From Butyrivibrio sp. (GTDB taxonomy: Bacteria > Bacillota > Clostridia > Lachnospirales > Lachnospiraceae), in NCBI GenBank assembly GCA_024688095.1, contig JAILEJ010000101.1, positions 1 to 15,548 of the forward strand: a stretch of 15,548 nucleotides of DNA, read 5' to 3'. Of the stretch, positions 7,188 through 14,136 are shown piece by piece (positions within the stretch are counted from its first letter, which is position 1; each line of letters opens with the position of its first letter). A program made the position numbers and the translations under genes. Below the pieces are notes generated by a model. The model was not told where the DNA came from, made no database searches, and worked only from the letters and a program-made list of their open reading frames with translations.

Positions 7188-9545
7188 TTATTGGGTTAAG
7201 TCATTACCAGATACACCAGACTGACTATCTTCTGTATTTTCCTTTTGCAAAGAACTATCTCCAGAATTATTTTGAGAATCAGTGTCATCCTTCTTAGAAC
7301 CATCCGAGTTCTCAGGAGCTGTTTCATAAGATTCTATACCACTATCAGACTCATTTTTTTCTTGTGAATCCGGTATAGATTCCACATTTTCTATAGTATC
7401 TGTATCACATAATTCTGCCATAGCGGCCTCTAAAGCTGCAAATTCAGGAATATTATATTCAGTAATATCGCCTTCCTTTTTCGTTGCTTTTAATGAACTA
7501 TTCAAAACCAATGGAGTTACTTTTTCATAAGACAAATTCATCTTAATGGATACGATATCTCTATCATGAAAACCACATTCCGGAACATAATATTCTGTCT
7601 GCCCATCTTTATAACCGCACATTAGTACACTTTCTGTTTTCGTAATCTTTATTAGATCTTGATGACTGGTCCTTTTGTGGGCAATACCACGATCAGCTGT
7701 TCTCTCAACATGTTCAAGAGGTGATACAGCTACTAATCCACAATATTTGCATCTGTACAGGTTTTCTCTATGAATTTTTTCAAAACTATCAGCGCCAACT
7801 ATATATTCATATTCAATTGGCTTTTCTGCATAACAGTTATTTGTATGAACATGAGGTACAGCTTTAGTAAAGCATCCACCACATGTAGCTGATTTTTCAG
7901 CATGAACCTTTTGACCTGATCCATTTACATGATAATGATACTCATATTCACATCCGGCGGGAAGGCCTTCTGTTGTATTTCTATTATACATTGTAAGTGG
8001 AATAATCTGTATCATCTGTTCAAGGGAGGGCTCCCCTTGTATTGGAATTCCCGCCTTGGATAAGGCACCCTTTAAATCTTTCCTGACCTTATCCACACGC
8101 TGAAAAACCTGGTTCATTTTATCCACCATTTTTTGCATTTCCTGTACGTAATTATCGTTTTTCTTATTTATTTCATTTACCAATCCCTGATATGTCCCGT
8201 CGATTTTTTTATTCAGATTCGCACTATTATCATTCAGGTTTTGATTGACGCTGTCTACTTTACTATTTATCTCTCCTGTTTTGGTATTGAGGCTATCATT
8301 TACACCATTTACCTTATCACTGAGATTTTGATTGATGCCATCCATTTGATCATTTAAATTATCATTTACACGATTTACTTTATCATTAAGATTCTGGTTA
8401 ACATCTTCCATACGACTGTTTAAATTGTCATTTACACCATTCACTTTATCATTAAGATTCTGGTTAACATCTTCCATACGACTGTTTAAATTGTCATTTA
8501 CACCATTCACTTTATCATTAAGGTTCTGATTTACATCATTTATATTATTGTTTACATCGTTTACTTTATTACTAATATTTTCATTTACATTACTCATATT
8601 ACTATTAAGTGCTTCTGTCTGCGAATTTATGCTGTTATCAATGTTATTATGAAAATCATCTACCTTATCACTTATTGCATTAGTCTTACTTTCAATATCT
8701 TCATTCATTCCATCCAGTGTCTTTTCAATATTGTCAGTAGCCTTTGATAACTGCATACTCTGATTATTAAGACTGCCTATCATTGTTGATAGTGTTTCAC
8801 TGTTTTTCGATACGATATCATTCTGAATTTTTTGCAGGTTATCTGCGATTTCAGAACTATTCTCATTCTGGTCAGCCTTTACCTCTGTAATCGTTTTGGC
8901 AACTGAATCCTCAAAATCTTTGTAGTCATCTTTAATTTCTTTGAGGCCATTACTTATCTGTGCGAGGCTTGTCTGTATTTTATCCTGATTTTCATTTACC
9001 TTATTGGTTTCACCAATCATTTCTTTTACAGAACCAATCTGAGTTTTTGTTGCTTCAACCTGTTTCCCAAGATCCGTTATTGCTGTCGCAAGGTCACTAA
9101 ACTTTTCGTCATATTTTTTCTCCTGCTGAGCAATTTCCTCAGTGGATTTTTTTCTTTCCTCTTCATTTGTAACTTTATTTACTGTTTCTTTAAGTTCTTT
9201 CGTTTCTTTCTGTGTGGTTTCCTTAATCTCATTGATTTTCACTTCATTTTCAGTAATGGTATTCTCCATTTTTGTAAGATATTCAGTGATTTCATCAAGT
9301 TTATCTGTTGTTCGTCTCTGTTCAACAGAAATGTCAGTCGAGATTTCTCCCTGAGAATTCTCACTAACACCCGAAATATATGTGTCTCCACCAGCTGAAT
9401 CTGATGCCATAACTGGAGCTGATACATATATCGCACCGCCGCATAAAATCGCCGCAACACCTATACCTAAGGCTATTACAGCTGTGTCGTGATGTCGAAG
9501 CTTTTTCAAAAGCGTCTTCATCGAGTTATTCTGTTTGCTCTTCAT
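7188..9545 (-). CDS. Large exported coiled-coil repeat protein with C-terminal Cys/His domain
   Basis: 785 residues, function not recognised. The basic N-terminus and hydrophobic stretch at about 22-47, ending APVMA before SDS, look like a signal peptide cut after Ala47. Residues of about 60-500 are a long, Asn/Asp/Glu/Lys-rich coiled coil. At about 315-430 this becomes imperfect 22-residue repeats of the DVNQNLNDKVNGVNDNLNSR type. Residues of about 525-665 hold eight Cys and many His in pairs (CGGC, CKYC, MCGY, ECGF, HYH), including GGCFTKAVPHVH, a pattern I associate with Lachnospiraceae surface proteins. From about 715 the tail is Ser/Asp/Glu-rich, without LPxTG or a C-terminal membrane segment. 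Start ATG 9545 follows AGGCGG at somewhat long spacing. It is probably a secreted or cell-envelope structural or adhesive protein. It has its own promoter and no clear terminator before the G3E promoter. Confidence 0.8.
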   Translation of the reverse strand: MKSKQNNSMKTLLKKLRHHDTAVIALGIGVAAILCGGAIYVSAPVMASDSAGGDTYISGVSENSQGEISTDISVEQRRTTDKLDEITEYLTKMENTITENEVKINEIKETTQKETKELKETVNKVTNEEERKKSTEEIAQQEKKYDEKFSDLATAITDLGKQVEATKTQIGSVKEMIGETNKVNENQDKIQTSLAQISNGLKEIKDDYKDFEDSVAKTITEVKADQNENSSEIADNLQKIQNDIVSKNSETLSTMIGSLNNQSMQLSKATDNIEKTLDGMNEDIESKTNAISDKVDDFHNNIDNSINSQTEALNSNMSNVNENISNKVNDVNNNINDVNQNLNDKVNGVNDNLNSRMEDVNQNLNDKVNGVNDNLNSRMEDVNQNLNDKVNRVNDNLNDQMDGINQNLSDKVNGVNDSLNTKTGEINSKVDSVNQNLNDNSANLNKKIDGTYQGLVNEINKKNDNYVQEMQKMVDKMNQVFQRVDKVRKDLKGALSKAGIPIQGEPSLEQMIQIIPLTMYNRNTTEGLPAGCEYEYHYHVNGSGQKVHAEKSATCGGCFTKAVPHVHTNNCYAEKPIEYEYIVGADSFEKIHRENLYRCKYCGLVAVSPLEHVERTADRGIAHKRTSHQDLIKITKTESVLMCGYKDGQTEYYVPECGFHDRDIVSIKMNLSYEKVTPLVLNSSLKATKKEGDITEYNIPEFAALEAAMAELCDTDTIENVESIPDSQEKNESDSGIESYETAPENSDGSKKDDTDSQNNSGDSSLQKENTEDSQSGVSGNDLTQ
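8379..8528 (-). repeat. Perfect 66-bp tandem duplication in the coiled-coil gene
   Basis: Units 8379-8444 and 8445-8510 are identical over 66 bp. A third copy begins at 8511 and matches for 18 bp with one mismatch before diverging. More diverged 33- and 66-bp copies flank it on both sides. Each unit encodes 22 residues, so loss or gain keeps frame. Identity at the DNA level indicates a recent duplication. Confidence 0.95.
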
Positions 9546-9653
9546 AAAAAAACTTTACCGCCTTTCAAAAAAATAAAAAATAAAAAATTAAATAGGGAAA
9601 AATCATCAGAATGAATTTCTGTGATCATGTCAACTGACTGTCGACGAAAATGA

Positions 9654-9682
9654 ATTATATGACAGTAAAATTTAAAATGCAA
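9654..9682 (-). promoter_or_regulatory. Promoter of the coiled-coil protein gene
   Basis: On the minus strand TTGCAT (9677-9682), 17-bp spacer, consensus TATAAT (9654-9659). The leader of about 100 nt contains a small hairpin (9629-9645, six pairs including one GU) and then a T-rich stretch of repeated TTTTTTA just before the ribosome binding site. Confidence 0.8.
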
Positions 9683-9711
9683 GTATTTTTTACAAAAATC
9701 GTTATTACAAT

Positions 9712-9746
9712 AAAAAAAGTTGGTAAAACCGAAGTCTTACCAACTT
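9712..9746 (-). terminator. Intrinsic terminator of the kdu/kdg operon
   Basis: On the minus strand a 10-bp stem AAGTTGGTAA (9737-9746) / TTACCAACTT (9717-9726) with a loop containing CTTCGG is followed by a run of T (9712-9718, shared with the stem end). It lies 14 nt after the kdgK stop. Confidence 0.9.
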
Positions 9747-9759
9747 AAAAATTTAATAA

Positions 9760-10785
9760 TTATCTCTGGATTCTTCCTGATCCATCTCCGCCTGCAAGCT
9801 TGTTAACTTCATCAACACTAACCATGTTGTAGTCACCTTCGATTGTGTGCTTAAGAGCAGATGCAGCTACAGCAAATTCAATTGTCTGCTGAGGATCAAA
9901 TCCGTTTACACATGAATAGATGAGTCCGCCGCCAAATGAGTCACCGCCACCTACTCTGTCTACGATACGAAGTGCATACTTCTTTGAGAAGTAAGCCTGT
10001 CCATCTGTGTAAAGCATAGCGCTCCAGTTATTATCATTAGCTGAGATAGACTCACGAAGTGTGATAGCAACCTTCTTGAATCCAAACTTCTCTGTAAGCT
10101 TCTGAGCAACTTCAATATATCCTTCTCTGTTAAGCTTTCCTGTTGTTACATCTGTTGAAGAAGCCTTGATTCCGAATACATCATCAGCATCTTCTTCGTT
10201 TGCGATACAAACATCAACATACTTACAAACTTCAGCCATAACCTTACCAGCTTTTTCTTTGCTCCAGAGTTTTCCTCTGTAGTTAAGGTCACATGATACT
10301 GTAAGTCCTTTTTCCTTTGCTTTCTTAACAGCTTCAAGAGTAATCTCTGCAAGGCTGTCAGATACAGCTGGTGTGATACCTGTTACATGAAACCACTCAG
10401 CTCCGTCAAAAATCTCATCCCAGTTGAAGTCAGCTGGAACTGCTTCAGCGATTGCTGAATGAGCTCTATCATAGATACACTTTGAACCTCTCTGTGAAGC
10501 ACCCTTTTCGTTGTAGTAGATACCTACTCTGTCACCACCTCTTGTGATGAACTTTGTATCTACGCCAAACTTACGAAGTGAGTTAACAGCGGCCTGTCCA
10601 ATTTCGTGTGTTGGAAGCTTTGTAACGAAAGCAGCATCAAGACCATAGTTGGCAAGTGATACAGCAACGTTAGCTTCTCCGCCACCAAATGTAGCCTCAA
10701 GATGATCTACCTGTACAAATCTTAAATAGTTATCTGGCTGAAGACGAAGCATCAGCTCACCAAAAGTAACAACTCTCTTACTCAT
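9760..10785 (-). CDS. kdgK: 2-keto-3-deoxygluconate kinase (PfkB family)
   Basis: 341 residues, PfkB/ribokinase fold. The N-terminus reads VTFGELMLRLQP and the substrate-side GGGEANVA is at 34-41. The C-terminal PfkB signature is VDRVGGGDSFGGG with the catalytic base at about Asp282. The enzyme phosphorylates KDG to 2-keto-3-deoxy-6-phosphogluconate with ATP in the cytoplasm, feeding the aldolase encoded just upstream. Start ATG 10785 follows GGAG. It is the last gene of kduI-kduD-eda-kdgK, 80 nt after eda and followed by a strong terminator. PfkB kinases cannot be separated by sugar from sequence alone, but operon content makes KDG by far the likeliest substrate. Confidence 0.92.
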   Translation of the reverse strand: MSKRVVTFGELMLRLQPDNYLRFVQVDHLEATFGGGEANVAVSLANYGLDAAFVTKLPTHEIGQAAVNSLRKFGVDTKFITRGGDRVGIYYNEKGASQRGSKCIYDRAHSAIAEAVPADFNWDEIFDGAEWFHVTGITPAVSDSLAEITLEAVKKAKEKGLTVSCDLNYRGKLWSKEKAGKVMAEVCKYVDVCIANEEDADDVFGIKASSTDVTTGKLNREGYIEVAQKLTEKFGFKKVAITLRESISANDNNWSAMLYTDGQAYFSKKYALRIVDRVGGGDSFGGGLIYSCVNGFDPQQTIEFAVAASALKHTIEGDYNMVSVDEVNKLAGGDGSGRIQR

Positions 10786-10865
10786 TATTTTTTCTCCATT
10801 TCACTTAATAAATATATTGTTACGCTATTAATTTAGCATAGTTATCTTTTTTATTAAAATAATTA

Positions 10866-11831
10866 TTAGTCATTAAGACCAAGATGAACACCAAATCCAC
10901 CAATCTCATCTGCAAGATAAGCAACCTTAAGATGTCCCTGAGCATCATATCCAAATGAACTCTCATCAAACTTAAAGCCTTTTCTCTGAAGGTGATATAC
11001 AGCACGGTCAACATTGTTTGTTCCGATAGCAATATGTCCGCATGTTCCACGGCCTTTGCTCTTCATTACTTCTACTGCTGTTCCGGCAAAGATTGAAGAA
11101 TTACCAACCTTCTTTGTGAATCCAAAGAGCTTATCAAAACAATCAGCTGTTGTATTAGCTTCATCCTCATTAGCTGAGTTGATTCCAACATGCTTAAGCT
11201 TGAATCCGAGCATTACATCTACAGCATCTTCAACAAGAGCCTTGATTTCATCAAACTTTCCAGCTGCAATCATATCCTTCTTAACCATCCAGCTTCCACC
11301 AGCACAAACAACCTTGTTGAAGCTAAGATAATCGTTAACATTATTCTTGTTTACACCACCTGTAGGCATGAAGTGCATCTTTGTATATGGGCCAGCCATA
11401 GCCTTGATTTTAGCGATACCACCATTCTGCTCAGCAGGGAAGAACTTAACAACATCAAGACCAAGCTCGATAGCCTGCTCAACTTCACCAGGTGTAGCTG
11501 TTCCAGGAACCATAGGGATTCCTTCCTTGATGCAGTGCTCAACAACTTTTCTGTTAAATCCAGGGCTAACTACAAACTTAGCACCTGCTGCCTTTGCTCT
11601 GTCTGCCTGCTCAGGTGTAAGTACAGTACCTGCACCAACTACCATTTCAGGGAACTTCTCAGCAATAATCTTAATAGCTTCCTCAGCTGCATCAGTACGG
11701 AATGTTACTTCTGCACATGGAAGACCTCCATCTATAAGTGCCTTTGCAAGAGGCTCTGCGTCCTTTGCATCATCAATTGCGATTACTGGTACAATACCAA
11801 TTCTGTATAATTCCTCTACTACCTTATCCAT
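10866..11831 (-). CDS. eda: KDPG aldolase with C-terminal VOC-like domain
   Basis: 321 residues, about 110 longer than ordinary Eda. Residues 1-208 are a class I KDPG/KHG aldolase: EVTFRT (Glu41, Arg45), GAGTVLT (66-72), SPGF, VPGTATPGE, Schiff-base Lys129 in VVKFFPAE, and PTGGV (156-160). It splits KDPG into pyruvate and glyceraldehyde-3-phosphate. Residues of about 211-321 resemble a single glyoxalase/VOC module: KHVGIN (His214), VEVMK (Glu254), GHIAIG (His266) and VHLGL (His316), giving a plausible His/Glu/His/His metal site where many VOC enzymes have Glu last. What this domain does is unknown; catalysis on a keto-acid or aldehyde, or a structural role, are both possible. The start follows AAGGAAAGGAA at good spacing. 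The 181-nt gap from kduD is unusually long and structured. Confidence 0.93.
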   Translation of the reverse strand: MDKVVEELYRIGIVPVIAIDDAKDAEPLAKALIDGGLPCAEVTFRTDAAEEAIKIIAEKFPEMVVGAGTVLTPEQADRAKAAGAKFVVSPGFNRKVVEHCIKEGIPMVPGTATPGEVEQAIELGLDVVKFFPAEQNGGIAKIKAMAGPYTKMHFMPTGGVNKNNVNDYLSFNKVVCAGGSWMVKKDMIAAGKFDEIKALVEDAVDVMLGFKLKHVGINSANEDEANTTADCFDKLFGFTKKVGNSSIFAGTAVEVMKSKGRGTCGHIAIGTNNVDRAVYHLQRKGFKFDESSFGYDAQGHLKVAYLADEIGGFGVHLGLND

Positions 11832-11839
11832 TTTATAAA

Positions 11840-12012
11840 TTCCTTTCCTTTATGATTAAATCTGTTTTTACAGATTCAAATCTGCCATTTAAACACTTAT
11901 CCAAAAGTGTTTCTTTGTTTAATGGTGACACAAAGCCATAATGCAAAACACTTTAAAATGTCTGCACCATGACTTTGTCCCCCTATATCTTTTTATTATT
12001 TTTTACTATAAA
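11840..12012 (-). promoter_or_regulatory. Structured intergenic region with 5-codon ORF upstream of eda (candidate cis-acting RNA)
   Basis: On the minus strand AGGGGG (11979-11984) sits 8 nt before ATG 11970, opening a five-codon ORF, MVQTF, with stop at 11953-11955. Several short segments have two possible partners. AAAGTGTTT-type 11904-11912 can pair with 11946-11954 or 11891-11898. ACAAAG-type 11930-11935 can pair with 11913-11918 or 11973-11978. CAGATT 11871-11876 can pair with 11859-11864 or 11879-11884. The small-ORF stop overlaps segment 11946-11954. No U-tract and no pairing to the eda ribosome binding site is obvious, so the mechanism is unclear. It matches no riboswitch I know. Confidence 0.45.
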
Positions 12013-12852
12013 TCAGTCCACATCCTGCATCTTTGACTCGTCAAGGTTGTTAGGGTCCTGACCAATGTAAGCAAGGATACCACCATCAATGTAAACAACC
12101 TGTCCATTGATAAAGTCTGAAGCTTCTGAAGCAAGGAATACAGCTAGTCCCATGAGGTCTTCTGTCTTTCCCCATCTCTGAGCTGGTGTCTTTGAACGGA
12201 TAAATCTGTCAAATGGATGCATTGATCCGTCAGCCTGTTTCTCACGAAGAGGAGCTGTCTGAGGTGTTGCAATGTAACCAGGTCCAATAGCATTACACTG
12301 AATGTTGTACTGACCATATTCTGAACAGATATTCTTTGTGAGCATCTTAAGTCCACCCTTAGCAGCAGCGTAAGCAGATACTGTCTCACGTCCAAGTTCT
12401 GACATCATTGAGCAAGCATTGATGATCTTACCACACTTCTTCTCGATCATATCAGGAAGAACAGCCTTAGAACAGATGAATGGTCCTGTAAGATCAACGT
12501 TGATAACCTGATTCCACTGATCAAGTGTCATCTCTGTCATAGGAATTCTCTTGATGATACCTGCATTGTTAACAAGGATATCAATTGAACCAACCTTTTC
12601 CTTAACATCAGCTACGAATTTGTTTACCTGCTCTTCGTTTGTAACGTCACAAACTGCACCGTAAACTTCAACTCCAGCCTTCTTATACTCTTCAAGACCT
12701 CTGTCTACAAGATCCTGATTGATATCATTAAATACAATCTTTGCTCCAGCTTCAGCAAAAGCAAGTGCATAAGCAAGACCAAGGCCATATGAAGCACCTG
12801 TGATCCAAGCAACCTTACCCTTTAATGAAAACTTGTCTAAAATGTTACCCAT
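12013..12852 (-). CDS. kduD: Short-chain dehydrogenase, KduD-type (2,5-diketo-3-deoxygluconate reductase)
   Basis: 279 residues, classical SDR. The NAD(P)-binding TGASYGLG is at 18-25, followed by CDVT, NNAG (95-98), structural Asn118, and the catalytic Ser148, Tyr161 and Lys165 (SAYAAAKGG). IGPGYIATPQTAPLRE and the long C-terminal tail also resemble proteins annotated as gluconate 5-dehydrogenase. In this operon, directly after kduI and before KDG-using genes, the expected reaction is reduction of 3-deoxy-D-glycero-2,5-hexodiulosonate to 2-keto-3-deoxygluconate. A secondary 5-ketogluconate activity is possible. Start ATG 12852 follows AGGAGG. The gap to kduI is 137 nt. Confidence 0.87.
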   Translation of the reverse strand: MGNILDKFSLKGKVAWITGASYGLGLAYALAFAEAGAKIVFNDINQDLVDRGLEEYKKAGVEVYGAVCDVTNEEQVNKFVADVKEKVGSIDILVNNAGIIKRIPMTEMTLDQWNQVINVDLTGPFICSKAVLPDMIEKKCGKIINACSMMSELGRETVSAYAAAKGGLKMLTKNICSEYGQYNIQCNAIGPGYIATPQTAPLREKQADGSMHPFDRFIRSKTPAQRWGKTEDLMGLAVFLASEASDFINGQVVYIDGGILAYIGQDPNNLDESKMQDVD

Positions 12853-12925
12853 AATTGTTTTTCCTCCTATAAGTTAAATTGTTTTTATTTGATCTGCCCG
12901 CTTACTAAACCCCTGTAAACCAAAG

Positions 12926-12950
12926 CAGAATTCGTACCATTGTAATTCTG
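12926..12950 (-). other. Small hairpin in the kduI-kduD intergenic region
   Basis: Seven-bp arms CAGAATT (12944-12950 on the minus strand) and AATTCTG (12926-12932) surround an 11-nt loop. No U-run follows, so it is not a standard terminator. It could be a processing or stability element, or chance in AT-rich DNA. I see no clear promoter in this gap. Confidence 0.3.
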
Positions 12951-12989
12951 ACCAAAAAATATGAACAGGTATTTCTTACCAAATACAAA

Positions 12990-13853
12990 TTACATAAGAT
13001 CTGTCATAGCACAGTCATCCATATCATCGAAATCCTGGTTTTCTCCAACCATGCCCCAAATGAATGTATATGCCTGTGTTCCGCATCCTGAATGAATTGA
13101 CCAGCTAGGACTGATTACGGCCTGCTCATTTCTCATAATGATGTGACGAGTCTCTGTAGGCTCACCCATGAAATGCATAACAAGTGCATCTTCTGGCATA
13201 TTAAAATAAAGATATACTTCCATACGTCTGTCATGTGTGTGACATGGCATTGTATTCCATACACTACCTGGCTTAAGCTCTGTCATACCCATTTCAAGCT
13301 GACATGTTTCAACCTGTCCAGGAAGAATGTATTTGTTAATTACTCGATGATTAGCCTGCTCGAGGCAACCAAGTTCCTTTTTATTCTCATCCTTGATGAT
13401 TACAACATCTTCAGAAGGTGTTCCCTCTCTCTTGATGAGAACTGTAGGATATGTTGTATGTGCAGGAGCACTGTTGATATAGAACTTAGCCGGGTTAGAA
13501 GCATCTTTGCTGGCAAAAGAGATATCCTTCTTGCCCATTCCGATATACATTCCCTGCTTAAAATCAACATCATACTTCTTGCCATCTATTGTGATAACAC
13601 CATCGCCTCCGATGTTAATAACACCCATCTCACGTCTCTGAAGGAAATACTCAGCTCTAAGTTCATCTCCTGCTGTAAGTACAAGCTCCTTCTTAACGGG
13701 AACTGCTGAGCCTGTAATAATTCTGTCTATATGACTGTATACAAGCTTAATATCATCTGGCTGGAAAAGATCATCAATAAGATATTCTTCTCTTAATCTT
13801 TTAGTATCATAGTATTTTTCGTCCTTAGGTGAAGACGCTGTTCTAAGTTCCAT
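12990..13853 (-). CDS. kduI: 4-deoxy-L-threo-5-hexosulose-uronate ketol-isomerase
   Basis: 287 residues that match KduI from end to end, with bicupin motifs LVYSHIDRIITGSAVP, RREMGVINIGG, PAHTTYP, and the Zn site PCHTHDRRMEVY (His205, His207, Glu212) with the fourth ligand His254 in SWSIHSGCGT. It ends in GMVGENQDFDDMD as in the family. It converts 4-deoxy-5-ketouronate, formed spontaneously from the unsaturated galacturonate or glucuronate released by lyases and unsaturated glycuronyl hydrolases, to 3-deoxy-D-glycero-2,5-hexodiulosonate in the cytoplasm. Start ATG 13853 follows AAAGGTGG. It heads the operon, and a perfect-consensus cre-like operator lies about 100 nt upstream. Its presence marks this as uronate (pectin, possibly glycosaminoglycan) catabolism. 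Confidence 0.96.
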   Translation of the reverse strand: MELRTASSPKDEKYYDTKRLREEYLIDDLFQPDDIKLVYSHIDRIITGSAVPVKKELVLTAGDELRAEYFLQRREMGVINIGGDGVITIDGKKYDVDFKQGMYIGMGKKDISFASKDASNPAKFYINSAPAHTTYPTVLIKREGTPSEDVVIIKDENKKELGCLEQANHRVINKYILPGQVETCQLEMGMTELKPGSVWNTMPCHTHDRRMEVYLYFNMPEDALVMHFMGEPTETRHIIMRNEQAVISPSWSIHSGCGTQAYTFIWGMVGENQDFDDMDDCAMTDLM

Positions 13854-13954
13854 GATTCAACCACCTTTCTCTTATTGCTATATTGATAGTATATTATGAA
13901 AAATTTTCAAAGTCCTTTCAAATTTATATCAAAAACTTGCAAATCTTGACCAAG

Positions 13955-13968
13955 TGTAACCGCTTTCA
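13955..13968 (-). promoter_or_regulatory. cre / LacI-family operator upstream of kduI
   Basis: TGAAAGCGGTTACA on the minus strand fits the Bacillus cre consensus TGWNANCGNTNWCA at every position. Two readings are possible: CcpA-mediated catabolite control, or an operator for a LacI-type KdgR regulator, whose sites share the central CG. It overlaps the start predicted from the adjacent extended -10 box, consistent with repression. Confidence 0.65.
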
Positions 13969-13970
13969 TT

Positions 13971-13979
13971 ATTTTAGCA
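13971..13979 (-). promoter_or_regulatory. Putative extended -10 promoter of the kdu operon
   Basis: TGCTAAAAT on the minus strand is an extended -10. The position 17 bp upstream falls in the preceding terminator and has no good -35 box. The predicted start (about 13964) lies inside the operator. A second candidate, TGATATAAA at about 13922-13930, lies downstream of the operator and cannot be excluded. Confidence 0.4.
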
Positions 13980-13980
13980 C

Positions 13981-14018
13981 AAAAAATAAACTGTGGCTAC
14001 ATTTCAACACCACAGTTT
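13981..14018 (-). terminator. Intrinsic terminator downstream of the protease gene
   Basis: On the minus strand a 9-bp stem AAACTGTGG (14010-14018) / CCACAGTTT (13988-13996) with a 13-nt loop is followed by ATTTTTT (13981-13987). It lies about 120 nt after the protease stop and immediately before the kdu promoter region. Confidence 0.85.
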
Positions 14019-14136
14019 TAAAGGTTTTCACCATTTTTTCATAAAATGTAAGAAAGAAATTTTTTTCTATTTTCTAATATAAAAAATGGTATCTTTTGAA
14101 CTGATAAATTCAAATAATCAATTTTATAAATCAGTT

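Noticed and set aside
8260..8600. Regular repeats that might suggest a CRISPR array
   Set aside because: The units are contiguous 66-bp in-frame coding repeats without unique spacers.
11190..11838. Long plus-strand open frames (up to 206 codons) opposite eda
   Set aside because: They are antisense to a well-supported aldolase, lack ribosome binding sites and have compositions typical of reversed coding DNA.
12013..12852. Annotation of the SDR as gluconate 5-dehydrogenase
   Set aside because: Sequence alone allows it, but location between kduI and eda-kdgK makes the KduD reaction the better primary call.
13143..13709. 188-codon plus-strand frame opposite kduI
   Set aside because: It is fully contained in the antisense of a conserved enzyme gene, with no promoter or ribosome binding site and a Cys/Leu/Ile-rich shadow composition.
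14099..14136. Inverted repeat AACTGAT/ATCAGTT after the protease stop
   Set aside because: The arms are 7 bp with a 24-nt AT-rich loop and no U-run; a much better terminator lies at 13981-14018.
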